From UBA4636 sp045534575 (GTDB taxonomy: Bacteria > Bacillota > Clostridia > Christensenellales > Borkfalkiaceae), in contig JAZSJZ010000007.1 in assembly GCA_045534575.1 (NCBI GenBank), positions 62,001 through 126,000 of the forward strand: a DNA stretch of 64,000 bases, read 5' to 3'. Position 1 is the stretch's first letter. Each line of letters begins with the position of its first letter. This document shows positions 33,484 to 41,729 of this stretch, one piece after another. The notes under the pieces were generated by a model that worked only from the letters and a program-made list of their open reading frames with translations, did no database searches and was not told the origin of the DNA. A program made the translations under genes and the position numbers.

Positions 33484-34494
33484 TTATGAACGCAAATTTT
33501 TAGCGGTTTTTTTGATATTTCTACCCGAAAAAATATTTTTAAGGTTTTTAAATGAAATTGACGATATCGCCTCGCAACACGCGCTCAAAAGTTTGATAAT
33601 AGGAAGCGTTAAAATTCCGCCCACCACGTTAAACAGCGTGTGGAAGTTCGCAACGGCTCTAGGAAGCGATGATGATTTTGAAAAAAAGCCGACTATTTGC
33701 ACTCTAAAAATTTGCATAAGCGAGAAGAAAATCAGCCCGCAAAACACGTTAAAAACAACGTTGAAAATGGCAACTTGTTTAGCGGTTTTCCCTTTATCAA
33801 GCGAAGCAAAAACGACTGCAACGCACGCGCCAACGTTTGCTCCTAAAATAACAAAAATGCAGTTTTCAAAACTCATAAGCCCGCTTGCCGAGATAATAAC
33901 GAGTAGGCTCGTTACCACAGAAGAACTTTGACAAATAGCCGTTAAAACAAACCCGTTAAGCACCAAAAGCAGTTGGTTTTCAACGCAAAAAACCACTCTA
34001 AACCACTTATAGCCCGATATTTTGTAAGCCGATTCGGTTATAATATCTATGCCGATAAACACTAGCGAAAAGCCTAAAAGTATTGCAAAAATGGTGTTTA
34101 ACTTTGGATTATTTTTTGACGGAACAACAACAGCCACAAACGCTAAAAGCGACGCTATCATAAGCGGAGAAAACGAAGAAAAGGACAGCGACACAATTTG
34201 CGCCGTAACGGTAGTTCCAACGTTAGTTCCAATCACCACTGCGCACGCGCTCAAAAACGGCACGACGCCCGCCTCAACCAGCGTTATTAAAACCATATTG
34301 ATTGCAACGCTACTTTGAGCAACTCCGCTAACCGCCATCCCTAAAAAAAGCGACGGGACTTTTCGCCTAGTTGCTAGTTTTACAAAACTAAAAAGTTTGC
34401 CCTCAATCACCTTTTCAACGTTTTGGCTTATAAGTTTTAGTGCGTATAGAAAAACGGCAACACCGCCTAGTAAACACGAAATATCAAAAAACAT
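33484..34494 (-). CDS. Na+/phosphate cotransporter family protein
   Basis: 336 residues with about eight membrane spans. The two inverted repeats of Na/Pi cotransporters are shown by the paired QSS motifs (GVAQSSVA at 60-62 and AICQSSSVV at about 189-191) and the GTNVGTTVTAQ / GANVGACVAVV loops. Start residues match relatives. There is no PhoU-like C-terminal domain, which longer NptA proteins often have. It probably takes up phosphate with Na+. The ribosome binding site (CCTCT on the plus strand, 34501-34505) is buried in a long hairpin. It lies downstream of minD-minE. Confidence 0.9.
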   Translation of the reverse strand: MFFDISCLLGGVAVFLYALKLISQNVEKVIEGKLFSFVKLATRRKVPSLFLGMAVSGVAQSSVAINMVLITLVEAGVVPFLSACAVVIGTNVGTTVTAQIVSLSFSSFSPLMIASLLAFVAVVVPSKNNPKLNTIFAILLGFSLVFIGIDIITESAYKISGYKWFRVVFCVENQLLLVLNGFVLTAICQSSSVVTSLLVIISASGLMSFENCIFVILGANVGACVAVVFASLDKGKTAKQVAIFNVVFNVFCGLIFFSLMQIFRVQIVGFFSKSSSLPRAVANFHTLFNVVGGILTLPIIKLLSACCEAISSISFKNLKNIFSGRNIKKTAKNLRS

Positions 34495-34495
34495 A

Positions 34496-34537
34496 AAGCA
34501 CCTCTATTTATTTTATAAATAAAGGCGCTTCATTATA
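34496..34537 (-). promoter_or_regulatory. leader hairpin sequestering the Na/Pi carrier ribosome binding site, behind a TATAAT box
   Basis: On the minus strand, 16 consecutive pairs (including G-U) form a stem with an AAA loop, 34496-34530. The 3' arm contains AGAGG, the ribosome binding site, and ends one base before the ATG. TATAAT (34532-34537) just upstream would start the RNA at the foot of the stem, though no good -35 is visible. The stem is followed by TTTATGTTTTTT, so it could also act as a terminator. Confidence 0.65.
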
Positions 34538-34617
34538 ACGAACTATATTTATTTTTGCTGTTTTTGATTGTTTTTAAACAATTTTTAAAAAAGTTTTAAA
34601 TGGTTAAAATCGATTTT

Positions 34618-34839
34618 CTATTTCAACATATTAAAACTCCTAACCGACGAGCCTTTGAGTTTTATGATAAGGTCAAACTTATCTTCTTCGCCAACAAATT
34701 CAATCTCGCACGGCGATGAAAGGCAAAAATATTCACTCAGCACGCTCTCTAGGTCTTGCTTGATTAAACTTAGAGAGCCGTTCACAAAACCGAATCTATC
34801 GCTTTCAATCATCTTTTTAACACGCTGTGAGTTTTTCAT
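34618..34839 (-). CDS. minE: cell division topological specificity factor MinE
   Basis: 73 residues. Matches the MinE pattern: a basic N-terminal helix VKKMIESDRFGFVNGSLSLIKQDLESVLSEYF followed by CEIEFVGEEDKFDLIIKLKGSS, though it is diverged. MinE drives MinD off the membrane and sets the oscillation that places the division septum. Its start overlaps the minD stop by four bases. The MinD context supports the call. Confidence 0.75.
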   Translation of the reverse strand: MKNSQRVKKMIESDRFGFVNGSLSLIKQDLESVLSEYFCLSSPCEIEFVGEEDKFDLIIKLKGSSVRSFNMLK

Positions 34840-35609
34840 TTTGCACCTTTTTTAAGTTTTTCGTGAAAATTTTCAAAGAATTTTTTATAAGATAAACTTT
34901 CTTTATCGGTCATTTTTAACAAGTTTTTTGCAAGCAATCTAAAACTTGCTTGACAAGATTTTGAAACGTTTGCCGTGCCGTTTTGGCTAAGTAGCACGCT
35001 GTCGTCTTCATAAATTGCGCCAAGAAGTCTTGTTTTCAAAATCTCCGCACACTCTTCGGGGCTTAACGCTTTGTTTTTAGCAATTAAATCTCTTCTTACC
35101 TTATTCGCAACTATCGTTACGCTATCTAATTTATAACTTTTCAAAATGTTTAAAACCTTGTCGGCATCACGAAGGCTGGTTGGATAGCAGTTTATAACGA
35201 CGATTGCCTCGTCAGCACAAGAAATGGCTCTGTGAAAACCGTTATCTACGCCTGCGGGGCAGTCAAAAAAAATAAAATCGAAAGTTCCAGAAAGCCCGTC
35301 TGCTAATAGTTTTACGTTCTGCCCTTGCACGCTTGAAGTTAAACTTCGGCTAGAACCTATAATATAAAAATTGCGTTCACACTCAACTAGCGCCTGCTTA
35401 ACACGGCACACGCCTTCAACCACGTCTTGCAAATCAAAATTGATTTTGTTCTCAACGCCTGCAACAACGTCTAAATTGTTAAGGTTAAAATCAAGGTCAA
35501 TCACTAATACCTTTTTTCCAAGTTTTGAAAGTTTTGATGCAAGAAGGCACGCTACCGTCGTTTTACCAACTCCGCCCTTGCCACTCGTTATAACAATTTT
35601 TCTCGCCAT
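34836..35609 (-). CDS. minD: septum site-determining ATPase MinD
   Basis: 257 residues. Deviant Walker A SGKGGVGKTT (9-18), the VLVIDLDFNLNNLDV switch strand, IFFDCPAGVD, and a helical Lys-rich C-terminus (FFENFHEKLKKGAK) that could be the membrane-targeting helix. It binds the membrane in its ATP form and carries MinC in the usual system. No minC is present nearby, which is unusual because MinC is the actual FtsZ inhibitor. Confidence 0.9.
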   Translation of the reverse strand: MARKIVITSGKGGVGKTTVACLLASKLSKLGKKVLVIDLDFNLNNLDVVAGVENKINFDLQDVVEGVCRVKQALVECERNFYIIGSSRSLTSSVQGQNVKLLADGLSGTFDFIFFDCPAGVDNGFHRAISCADEAIVVINCYPTSLRDADKVLNILKSYKLDSVTIVANKVRRDLIAKNKALSPEECAEILKTRLLGAIYEDDSVLLSQNGTANVSKSCQASFRLLAKNLLKMTDKESLSYKKFFENFHEKLKKGAK

Positions 35610-35689
35610 AATACCACCTAGCCTAATTTTAAACTAAAAAGAATAAAAGATTAGTTCTTTTTTTGTCAAAATAAAATAGATTTTGTCTT

Positions 35690-35716
35690 AAAAGTGGGGC
35701 TATAAGCCCGTTAACG
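35690..35716 (+). repeat. dispersed GGCTATAAG repeat, copy 12
   Basis: AAAAGTG then GGGCTATAAGCCCGTTAACG, the closest copy to the consensus, with the inverted repeat GGGCT-ATA-AGCCC. Lies between minD and the ABC ATPase gene. Confidence 0.75.
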
Positions 35717-35730
35717 AGTGTTTTTTTAAA

Positions 35731-35764
35731 AAAGAAAAGACCGAGAAAAAACTCTCGGTCAAAA
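35731..35764 (-). terminator. terminator after the ABC ATPase
   Basis: Minus strand stem GACCGAGA / TCTCGGTC followed by TTTTCTTTTTTT. Confidence 0.88.
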
Positions 35765-35777
35765 TTAAAATTTAAAA

Positions 35778-36854
35778 TTATAACTTAATTTCAGTTTCAA
35801 AATCGTATAAATTTATATATTCTTTATTGAATTTTAAACCAACGGTATCGCCTTGCTTTGCTTCAAATTCACCCAAAATTAAAGCAAAATGTTCGTTCCT
35901 ATCACCATCGATTGCAAAGGTTAAAAGGCTTTTTTCGTCACTTATTTTTTGAATGGTTTGGCAAGTTGCTTGAAAATCTTCGCCTAAAATTATATCTTCA
36001 GCACGGATAGCAAGTTGAAGTTTTTTAGACTTATCTTGTAAGTTTTTTGCACTCGTCAAGGAATTTCCTTCGAGCGCAATTTTGTTGCCGAAAAACTCAA
36101 AATTCTCGCCGTCAGTTTTGCCTTCAAAAAGGTTGATTGGAGGCTTGCCGATATATCTTGCAATAGATATTGTTTGAGGGTTATCGTAAAGTTCCTTTGG
36201 AGTTCCCACTTGCAAGATTTTACCCTTTTCCATAAACACAATCCTATCAGCCAAAGTCATTGCTTCAACTGCGTTTGATGTTGCGTAAATAAAGGTTGCG
36301 TTTAGGCGTTGTTGAAGTTTTAAAATTTCGTTCCTTAACTGCAAGCGTGAATCGCCGTCGTAATCAGAAAAAGGTTCGTCAAGAAAAACTACTCTTGGTG
36401 AACGAACAAGCGCCCTGCCTATAGCAACACGTTGGCGTTCAAACGCCGAGATGGTTTTTGGCTTTCTCGATAAAATACCCGTTAAGCCAAGAAGGTTTGC
36501 CATATCGTAAACCCTATCTTCAATCTCAGCGGTTGGAATTTTTCTAAGTTTTAAGCCAAACGCTAAGTTATCGAAAATGTTAAGGTGTTGATAAAGCCCC
36601 GCTCCTCTAGAAACAATTGCAACGTCTCTATCTTTTGGTTGAAGTCCATTCATAAGCACGCCGTCAATTTTAAACTCACCGCTAGTTATTTCGTCTAAGC
36701 CCGTAAGCATTTTTAAAACGCAAGTCTTTCCCGCTTCGTGCCCGCCAAGAAGAACGATAAACTCGCCCTTTTCAACGTTTAAGGTAAATTCGCTAACGCC
36801 AACCTTTCCACCATCATATTCTTTTTTAAGGTCGTTAATTTCAATGAAACTCAT
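35778..36854 (-). CDS. MalK-like ABC ATPase with degenerate catalytic motifs
   Basis: 358 residues, aligned along its length with MalK/UgpC-type sugar-importer ATPases, including the C-terminal OB-type domain from about 235. Walker A is kept as GGHEAGKT (37-44), Walker B as VVFLDE (155-160). Other sites are altered: Q-loop FQ is SR (82-83), signature LSGGQ is ISAFE (135-139), D-loop reads SDYD, and the H-loop histidine is Ser193. So it probably binds ATP but hydrolyses poorly or not at all. No permease or binding-protein gene is nearby. Could be a regulatory subunit. Confidence 0.85.
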   Translation of the reverse strand: MSFIEINDLKKEYDGGKVGVSEFTLNVEKGEFIVLLGGHEAGKTCVLKMLTGLDEITSGEFKIDGVLMNGLQPKDRDVAIVSRGAGLYQHLNIFDNLAFGLKLRKIPTAEIEDRVYDMANLLGLTGILSRKPKTISAFERQRVAIGRALVRSPRVVFLDEPFSDYDGDSRLQLRNEILKLQQRLNATFIYATSNAVEAMTLADRIVFMEKGKILQVGTPKELYDNPQTISIARYIGKPPINLFEGKTDGENFEFFGNKIALEGNSLTSAKNLQDKSKKLQLAIRAEDIILGEDFQATCQTIQKISDEKSLLTFAIDGDRNEHFALILGEFEAKQGDTVGLKFNKEYINLYDFETEIKL

Positions 36855-36885
36855 AAAACACCTTCAATTTTTTTATTACCATTTA

Positions 36886-36914
36886 ATTTTACAATATTTT
36901 AGCAAAAAAAACAA
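36886..36914 (-). promoter_or_regulatory. possible promoter for the ABC ATPase
   Basis: Minus strand TTGTTT (36909-36914), 17-bp spacer, TAAAAT (36886-36891). Weak but well spaced in AT-rich DNA. Confidence 0.5.
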
Positions 36915-37012
36915 TATAAACCTTGCTAGAATTTTATATTTTTCAAAAAATAACCCTTTTTTAACCCGTTTTATTTTTTAAAAAATTCTTTTTAATGTAT
37001 TTTTGGTTTTGC

Positions 37013-37041
37013 TTGAAATTTGCGCTTTTGTTTGATATAAT
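37013..37041 (+). promoter_or_regulatory. sigma-A promoter for the YfbR-like gene
   Basis: TTGAAA (37013-37018), 17-bp spacer, TATAAT (37036-37041); ribosome binding site AAAGGATG. Confidence 0.85.
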
Positions 37042-37069
37042 CATAATACTAAAAAAAGGATGAACTATT

Positions 37070-37648
37070 ATGACTTACGATTTTTTTGCTTATATGGCTA
37101 GGATGAAATACATTAAGCGCTGGAGTTTAATGCACTCGGTTGTTGAAGAAAACATTATGGAACACACTAGCGGTGTTTGCTTTATCGCCCACGCTCTTGC
37201 GGTTATCGGCAACACCTATTTTGAAAAAGACTACGATATTGAAAAGGTTGTTCTTTACGCTTTGTATCACGAAAGTAGCGAAGTTATAACGGGGGATTTG
37301 CCAACGCCTATTAAATATTTTAATAAAGAAATTAACACGGCTTATAAAGACCTTGAAAAGAACTCTTGCGAAAAGTTGCTATCAACGCTTCCAGAAGAAC
37401 TTCAAGTAGAATATAGAAAATCGCTCCTGCCGGACACTTCTTCAAAAGAATATCAAATTGTTAAAAAGGCTGATAGGATTTCGGCTTTTGTTAAGTGCGT
37501 TGAAGAGTGCAAGGCAAACAACCTTGAGTTTAAAAAAGCAAAGGTTGCTATTTGGAACGATATTGAAAAAATGCAAGAAAAAGAAGTTCAATATTTTGTT
37601 AAAAACGTTCTCCCCGTTTACTCAAAAACACTTGATGAATTAGAATAA
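37070..37648 (+). CDS. yfbR: YfbR-type HD-domain 5'-deoxynucleotidase
   Basis: 192 residues. HD-domain metal ligands are visible: RWSLMHSVVEENIMEHTSGVCFIAHAL (His), then LYALYHESSEVITGDLPTPIKYF (the HE/HD equivalent) and KKADRISAFVKCVEE (Asp). The family removes phosphate from deoxyribonucleoside 5'-monophosphates and helps keep dNTP pools in balance. Monocistronic. Confidence 0.92.
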   Translation: MTYDFFAYMARMKYIKRWSLMHSVVEENIMEHTSGVCFIAHALAVIGNTYFEKDYDIEKVVLYALYHESSEVITGDLPTPIKYFNKEINTAYKDLEKNSCEKLLSTLPEELQVEYRKSLLPDTSSKEYQIVKKADRISAFVKCVEECKANNLEFKKAKVAIWNDIEKMQEKEVQYFVKNVLPVYSKTLDELE

Positions 37649-37670
37649 GTGCGCCTATAACTTCATAAAC
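37644..37670 (+). repeat. dispersed GGCTATAAG repeat, copy 13
   Basis: AAGTGC then GCCTATAACTTCATAAAC, starting on the stop codon of the YfbR gene. Confidence 0.55.
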
Positions 37671-37689
37671 AGTAAAATCTGCATTAAAA

Positions 37690-37727
37690 AATGCTCGATA
37701 GAAAATTCTATCGAGCATTAATTTTTT
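37690..37727. terminator. strong bidirectional terminator
   Basis: AATGCTCGATAGAA / TTCTATCGAGCATT between converging genes; TTAATTTTTTT follows on the plus strand. Confidence 0.92.
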
Positions 37728-37729
37728 TG

Positions 37730-38386
37730 TTAGTTAATAAAGAAATGACTTCTATTTTTAAAATAAACTCTGAAACTTAAAATAACAACCGTTGCCCAAA
37801 TTATAGCAAAAGCCATATCGATAATGTATAAGGTATCAACCGAAATTAAACTAAACATATAGAAGAAACAATCGACTATAGCGTCAGCAATAATAAATGC
37901 AAAGAAAAGTGTTGGTCCAATCTTGTTATAGTTAGCAAGTTTTATTCTAACAATAACAGCAAATGGAATTAACAACAATTGTAAAACGCCATAAATTATA
38001 TCAACCACTTCCATTTCCGGATACAAAAAGTAAAATTTAGCGGCAGTTGTTGCATAGATGGTATCATCTCTTAAAATCCCCGTAAAACAACTTATGCTTG
38101 AAAAGAAATATATAAAAGCCATGAAAAACAGCCAGAAGTTTATTAAGAACTTGAACCAACCCATGCCCCAAATTCTGTTTGCTGGATCAAATGGGTTTTG
38201 TTGAGGAAATTGCTGAGGTTGATAACCTTGAGATTGCTGAGGTTGATAACCTTGAGAAGGTTGATATACTTGTTGAGGAGTTTTTTGAGTTTGTTCAAAA
38301 ACAGCCTCTTGTTGCTTTGCACCACAAAACTCACAGAATTTTGCTTCTTCATCTAAAACGGCGCCACAGTATGCGCATTTTTTCAT
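37730..38386 (-). CDS. zinc-ribbon membrane protein
   Basis: 218 residues from the ATG at 38386, which follows AAAGGAGAT by eight bases; an upstream in-frame ATG at 38431 overlaps the -10 box and is rejected. The N-terminus is a zinc ribbon (Cys4, Cys7, Cys18, Cys21), then a Gln/Pro-rich linker made of QGYQPQQ-type units (about 35-65). Four to five membrane helices follow. This double-Cys ribbon plus membrane layout is common in Clostridia with no known function. Monocistronic. Confidence 0.8.
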   Translation of the reverse strand: MKKCAYCGAVLDEEAKFCEFCGAKQQEAVFEQTQKTPQQVYQPSQGYQPQQSQGYQPQQFPQQNPFDPANRIWGMGWFKFLINFWLFFMAFIYFFSSISCFTGILRDDTIYATTAAKFYFLYPEMEVVDIIYGVLQLLLIPFAVIVRIKLANYNKIGPTLFFAFIIADAIVDCFFYMFSLISVDTLYIIDMAFAIIWATVVILSFRVYFKNRSHFFIN

Positions 38387-38415
38387 AAATCGTATCTCCT
38401 TTGCTTGTTTAATAT

Positions 38416-38445
38416 ATTCTACCACAAACAATAGTAGTTATTCAA
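38416..38445 (-). promoter_or_regulatory. promoter for the zinc-ribbon membrane protein
   Basis: Minus strand TTGAAT (38440-38445), 18-bp spacer, TAGAAT (38416-38421). Confidence 0.75.
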
Positions 38446-38476
38446 TAGTTTTTTAAAAAAAATCATTAAAATTTAT

Positions 38477-38503
38477 AAAAAGTCCGCCTATAAGTCGATT
38501 AAA
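38477..38503 (+). repeat. dispersed GGCTATAAG repeat, copy 14
   Basis: AAAAAGTCC then GCCTATAAGTCGATTAAA, followed by TGCA as in copies 1 and 2; the last copy before the ribosomal superoperon. Confidence 0.65.
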
Positions 38504-38551
38504 TGCAATTTTGTTTAGTCAAAAACAAAATTATTTACCTTCAAAATAAGC

Positions 38552-38594
38552 CAAAAATAAATTTTAGCGTGCTCTCTAAGAGAGAACACGCTAA
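38552..38594 (-). terminator. terminator of the ribosomal superoperon after rplQ
   Basis: Minus strand stem TTAGCGTG / CACGCTAA with inner CTCT/AGAG pairs (38564-38594), followed by AATTTATTTTT. Confidence 0.85.
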
Positions 38595-38605
38595 CTAATT
38601 TTTTA

Positions 38606-39112
38606 TTAAACGAGTTCGATAATTGCCTTTTCAGCAGCATCGCCACGGCGTTCGCCTAAAAGGTAAATTCTCGTATAGCCACCCTTTTGACCTAATTCTT
38701 CAGCCCTTTGAGCGTATTTAGGTGCGATTTCATTAAAGAGTTTTTCGATTAACGGATGGTTAATACCTTGAGTTCTTTCTTTGAACTCTCTCTTTGATTC
38801 GCCTTTAGCCTTAATTTCTTCAAATTTGTGAAGTTTAGCCATAATTCTTCTTCTAGCAGCGAGTTTGTTAGGACCGTCCTTGATAACCTTCTTAGTGGTT
38901 TCTTTACCCTTGCTATCGGTAACGGTAACGGTAGATTCAATAGTATCTTCATACGAATTGATAGCAGCGGTAATAATTTTTTCAACGTAAGGTCTTAATT
39001 CTTTTGCTCTTGCCTGAGTGGTTTCAATTCTTCCATACCAAAGCAATTTTGAAGCCTGATTCTTTAAAACAGACAATCTAATTGTGGTCGTCATACCTAA
39101 TTTTCTTGGCAT
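38606..39112 (-). CDS. rplQ: 50S ribosomal protein L17
   Basis: 168 residues, about 45 more than the usual 120. The conserved N-terminus (RKLGMTTTIRLSVLKNQASKLLWYGRIETTQARAKELRP) and C-terminus (GGYTRIYLLGERRGDAAEKAIIELV) are intact. The extra residues are two Lys/Glu/Thr-rich insertions in the middle (about 53-82 and 100-118). Last gene of the superoperon, five bases after rpoA. Confidence 0.96.
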   Translation of the reverse strand: MPRKLGMTTTIRLSVLKNQASKLLWYGRIETTQARAKELRPYVEKIITAAINSYEDTIESTVTVTDSKGKETTKKVIKDGPNKLAARRRIMAKLHKFEEIKAKGESKREFKERTQGINHPLIEKLFNEIAPKYAQRAEELGQKGGYTRIYLLGERRGDAAEKAIIELV

Positions 39113-39117
39113 TTTAA

Positions 39118-40074
39118 TTAATCCTCCTGTTCTTTAAACGATAGTCCGTAACTGTGAAGTTTTAAGGTGATTTCGTCGAGCGACTTCTTACCTAAATTAC
39201 GAACCTTTAACATGTCATCCATAGTTTTTTGAGTTAAATCTTCTACGGTATGAATTCCCGCGCGCTTTAAGCAGTTGTAAGAACGAACTGAAAGGTCCAT
39301 ATCTTCAATGCTCTTATGCAAGTTGCCAAGCGTCTTATCTTCAGGTTGCTCGCGCAAAATTCCAAGCGAACCGATTGATTCACTAAGACCTACGAAAAGA
39401 TGAACGTGTTCTTCAACAATCTTTGCAGCAAGAGAAATAATTTCTTTGCCTGAGAATGCGCCGTTTGTCCAAACCTCTAAAGTTAACTTATCATAGTCGT
39501 TGCTTTGACCTACGCGGATTTCTTCAACGCTGTAGCAAGCCTTCTTTACAGGTGAATATTTGGAATCAACAGGAATATAATCAATCTCATTTGTGTTGTT
39601 ATGGTCTGCGCCCTTATAACCACGACCACGACCAACGGTGATATCCATTGAGAAGTTAACGCCTTCGTCAAGCGTGCAGATAACAAGTTCAGGGTTTAGA
39701 ACTTCGATATCGGCTGGAACTTCAATATCGCCCGCGGTTACCGTGCAAGGACCTTGCTTTGATAAATTAACAATTTCTTTAAAACTAGGGTCGGTGCTAA
39801 CGGTTTTGAACGCAATTTCTTTAACGTTGAGAATAATATTTGAAACGTCTTCTTTAACGCCGTCAATAGACGAAAATTCGTGCTTAACGCCAAGTGATGA
39901 AGCAAACTTGATGCCTTGTGCGGCAGCGCCAGGTAGTGAAGATAAAAGAGTTCTTCTTAAACTATTACCAAGAGTTGAACCAAAGCCTTTTTCTAACGGC
40001 TCGATAACTACTTTGCAATAATCACGTTGAAGATTCTCTTCAACTTCCCTTTTTGGCATTTCTATTTCCATCAT
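39118..40074 (-). CDS. rpoA: RNA polymerase subunit alpha
   Basis: 318 residues. The N-terminal assembly domain contains PLEKGFGSTLGNSLRRTLLSSLPGAA and the C-terminal domain (about 245-310) has SVRSYNCLKRAGIHTVEDLTQKTMDDMLKVRNLGKKSLDEI, which binds UP elements and activators. GGAGG is 12 bases from the first ATG, with a second ATG next to it, so the start is uncertain by one codon. Confidence 0.98.
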   Translation of the reverse strand: MMEIEMPKREVEENLQRDYCKVVIEPLEKGFGSTLGNSLRRTLLSSLPGAAAQGIKFASSLGVKHEFSSIDGVKEDVSNIILNVKEIAFKTVSTDPSFKEIVNLSKQGPCTVTAGDIEVPADIEVLNPELVICTLDEGVNFSMDITVGRGRGYKGADHNNTNEIDYIPVDSKYSPVKKACYSVEEIRVGQSNDYDKLTLEVWTNGAFSGKEIISLAAKIVEEHVHLFVGLSESIGSLGILREQPEDKTLGNLHKSIEDMDLSVRSYNCLKRAGIHTVEDLTQKTMDDMLKVRNLGKKSLDEITLKLHSYGLSFKEQED

Positions 40075-40140
40075 GGGGAAACTTACCTCCTATAAATGAT
40101 TTTTGGCGAGAAAACTCTCGCAAGTAGCCATAAACTAAGA

Positions 40141-40767
40141 TTACTTAGAATATAACTCGACGATCATTTGTTCAGCAATTTGAGCATCAATATCATCTCT
40201 TTGCGGAAGTGCAATGACCTTACCGGTAAGTGTTTCTGGATCGAACTCAACCCACTTTGGCATAGAACCGTTCTTTGCTAAAGTTTTAAGTTGAGAGAAA
40301 TATTTATTGTCTTTTTTGTTTTCCTTTACAGCGATTACGTCGCCTAGTGAAACTTGGTATGAAGCAATGTCAACAGCCTTACCGTTAACGGTAAAGTGAG
40401 CGTGAGTTACGAGTTGACGTGCTTGTGATCTAGAAACGGCAAAGCCCATTCTAAATACAACGTTATCAAGTCTTCTTTCTAATAAAGAAAGCATGTTTTC
40501 ACCGGTGATACCTTTCATACGGTCAGCTTTTTCATAATATTTTCTAAATTGACCTTCTAAAACACCGTAAATTCTCTTAGTTTTTTGTTTTTCACGAAGT
40601 TGCAAGCCGTATTCCGAAACTTTCTTTCTCTTACCTGAGTGAACGCCCGGAGCAACAGGTCTTCTCTCGAAAGGACAAGTTGACTTATAGCATCTTTCGC
40701 CCTTTAAGAATAATTTAGCACCTTCACGTCTGCAAAGACGACATTTTGATTCTGTATATTTAGCCAT
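40141..40767 (-). CDS. rpsD: 30S ribosomal protein S4
   Basis: 208 residues. Starts with a zinc-type N-terminus (CRLCRREGAKLFLKGERCYKSTCPFERR: four cysteines) and has the S4 RNA-binding domain MLSLLERRLDNVVFRMGFAVSRSQARQLVTHAHFTVNGK. It nucleates assembly of the 16S 5' domain. Next to rpoA as in most Firmicutes alpha operons. Confidence 0.98.
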   Translation of the reverse strand: MAKYTESKCRLCRREGAKLFLKGERCYKSTCPFERRPVAPGVHSGKRKKVSEYGLQLREKQKTKRIYGVLEGQFRKYYEKADRMKGITGENMLSLLERRLDNVVFRMGFAVSRSQARQLVTHAHFTVNGKAVDIASYQVSLGDVIAVKENKKDNKYFSQLKTLAKNGSMPKWVEFDPETLTGKVIALPQRDDIDAQIAEQMIVELYSK

Positions 40768-40778
40768 AATTTTTCTCC

Positions 40779-41168
40779 TTATACTCTACGGCGCTTAGGT
40801 GGACGGCAACCGTTGTGTGGGATTGGTGATACGTCTTGAATTAAAGTAACTTCAAGACCTACAACGCCAAGCGCACGAATTGCTGATTCTCTACCTTGAC
40901 CAGGACCTTTTACGAATACTTCAACAGATCTTAAACCGTGCTCCATAGCAGCCTTTGCTGCAGTTTCACATGCTTGTTGAGCAGCGAACGGAGTTGACTT
41001 TCTTGAGCCACGGAAGCCGAGCGCGCCTGAACTGCATTGTGAAATAGCGTTGCCGTTTGTATCGGTAAACGTAATAATAGTGTTGTTGAAAGAAGATTTA
41101 ATGTGAACTTGACCTTTGTCAATCTTTTTAATTTCTCTACGTCTTTTAATGACTTTCTTAACTGCCAT
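40779..41168 (-). CDS. rpsK: 30S ribosomal protein S11
   Basis: 129 residues; the conserved HIKSSFNNTIITFTDTNGNAISQCSSGALGFRGSRKSTPFAAQ and C-terminal PIPHNGCRPPKRRRV are complete. Lines the mRNA exit channel of the 30S platform. Confidence 0.98.
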   Translation of the reverse strand: MAVKKVIKRRREIKKIDKGQVHIKSSFNNTIITFTDTNGNAISQCSSGALGFRGSRKSTPFAAQQACETAAKAAMEHGLRSVEVFVKGPGQGRESAIRALGVVGLEVTLIQDVSPIPHNGCRPPKRRRV

Positions 41169-41180
41169 AATTCACTCCTC

Positions 41181-41558
41181 CTACTTTGATGCCGTCTTTT
41201 TCTTAGCAACGGTTCTGCGAGGACCTTTTCTGGTTCTTGCATTTCTCTTAGAACTTTGACCACGAACAGGTAAGTTCTTTCTGTGACGAACGCCACGGAA
41301 GCAACCAATTTCGATTAAACGCTTAATGTTCATTGAAACTTCCGTCTTTAATTCACCTTCTACGCGAAGGTTCTTTTCAATGTAATCCCTGATTTTGGAA
41401 ACGTCGTCCTCAGTTAAATCTTTAACTCTCGTATCAGGGTTAACACCTGTTTCTTTTAAAATCTTGCTTGCGGTAGGTCTGCCGATACCGAAAATATAGG
41501 TAAGGCCGATTTCTACGCGCTTATCTCTCGGTAAATCAACACCGGAAATACGTGCCAT
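41181..41558 (-). CDS. rpsM: 30S ribosomal protein S13
   Basis: 125 residues; ARISGVDLPRDKRVEIGLTYIFGIGRPTASKIL and the basic tail RGQSSKRNARTRKGPRRTVAKKK. Bridges the 30S head to the 50S and contacts tRNA. Confidence 0.98.
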   Translation of the reverse strand: MARISGVDLPRDKRVEIGLTYIFGIGRPTASKILKETGVNPDTRVKDLTEDDVSKIRDYIEKNLRVEGELKTEVSMNIKRLIEIGCFRGVRHRKNLPVRGQSSKRNARTRKGPRRTVAKKKTASK

Positions 41559-41729
41559 TTTTTCTTAACCTCCAAAAAAATGTAAAATATTAAAGTATTT
41601 TTTATATATAAGATTGCGACTTTTCCTTTGCTTGGAATGAGCAAAAGGTTTTGAGAAAATTTTAATCGCTAAAAACTAAAACTTCAAAAAAACTTTTAAC
41701 TAACACAAGAAAAGCGCAAAGAATTTCCA

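Noticed and set aside
41559..41729. A hidden gene or leader between rpsM and rpmJ
   Set aside because: Only short frames without a ribosome binding site are present. The spacer is AT-rich and probably just leader sequence within the superoperon.
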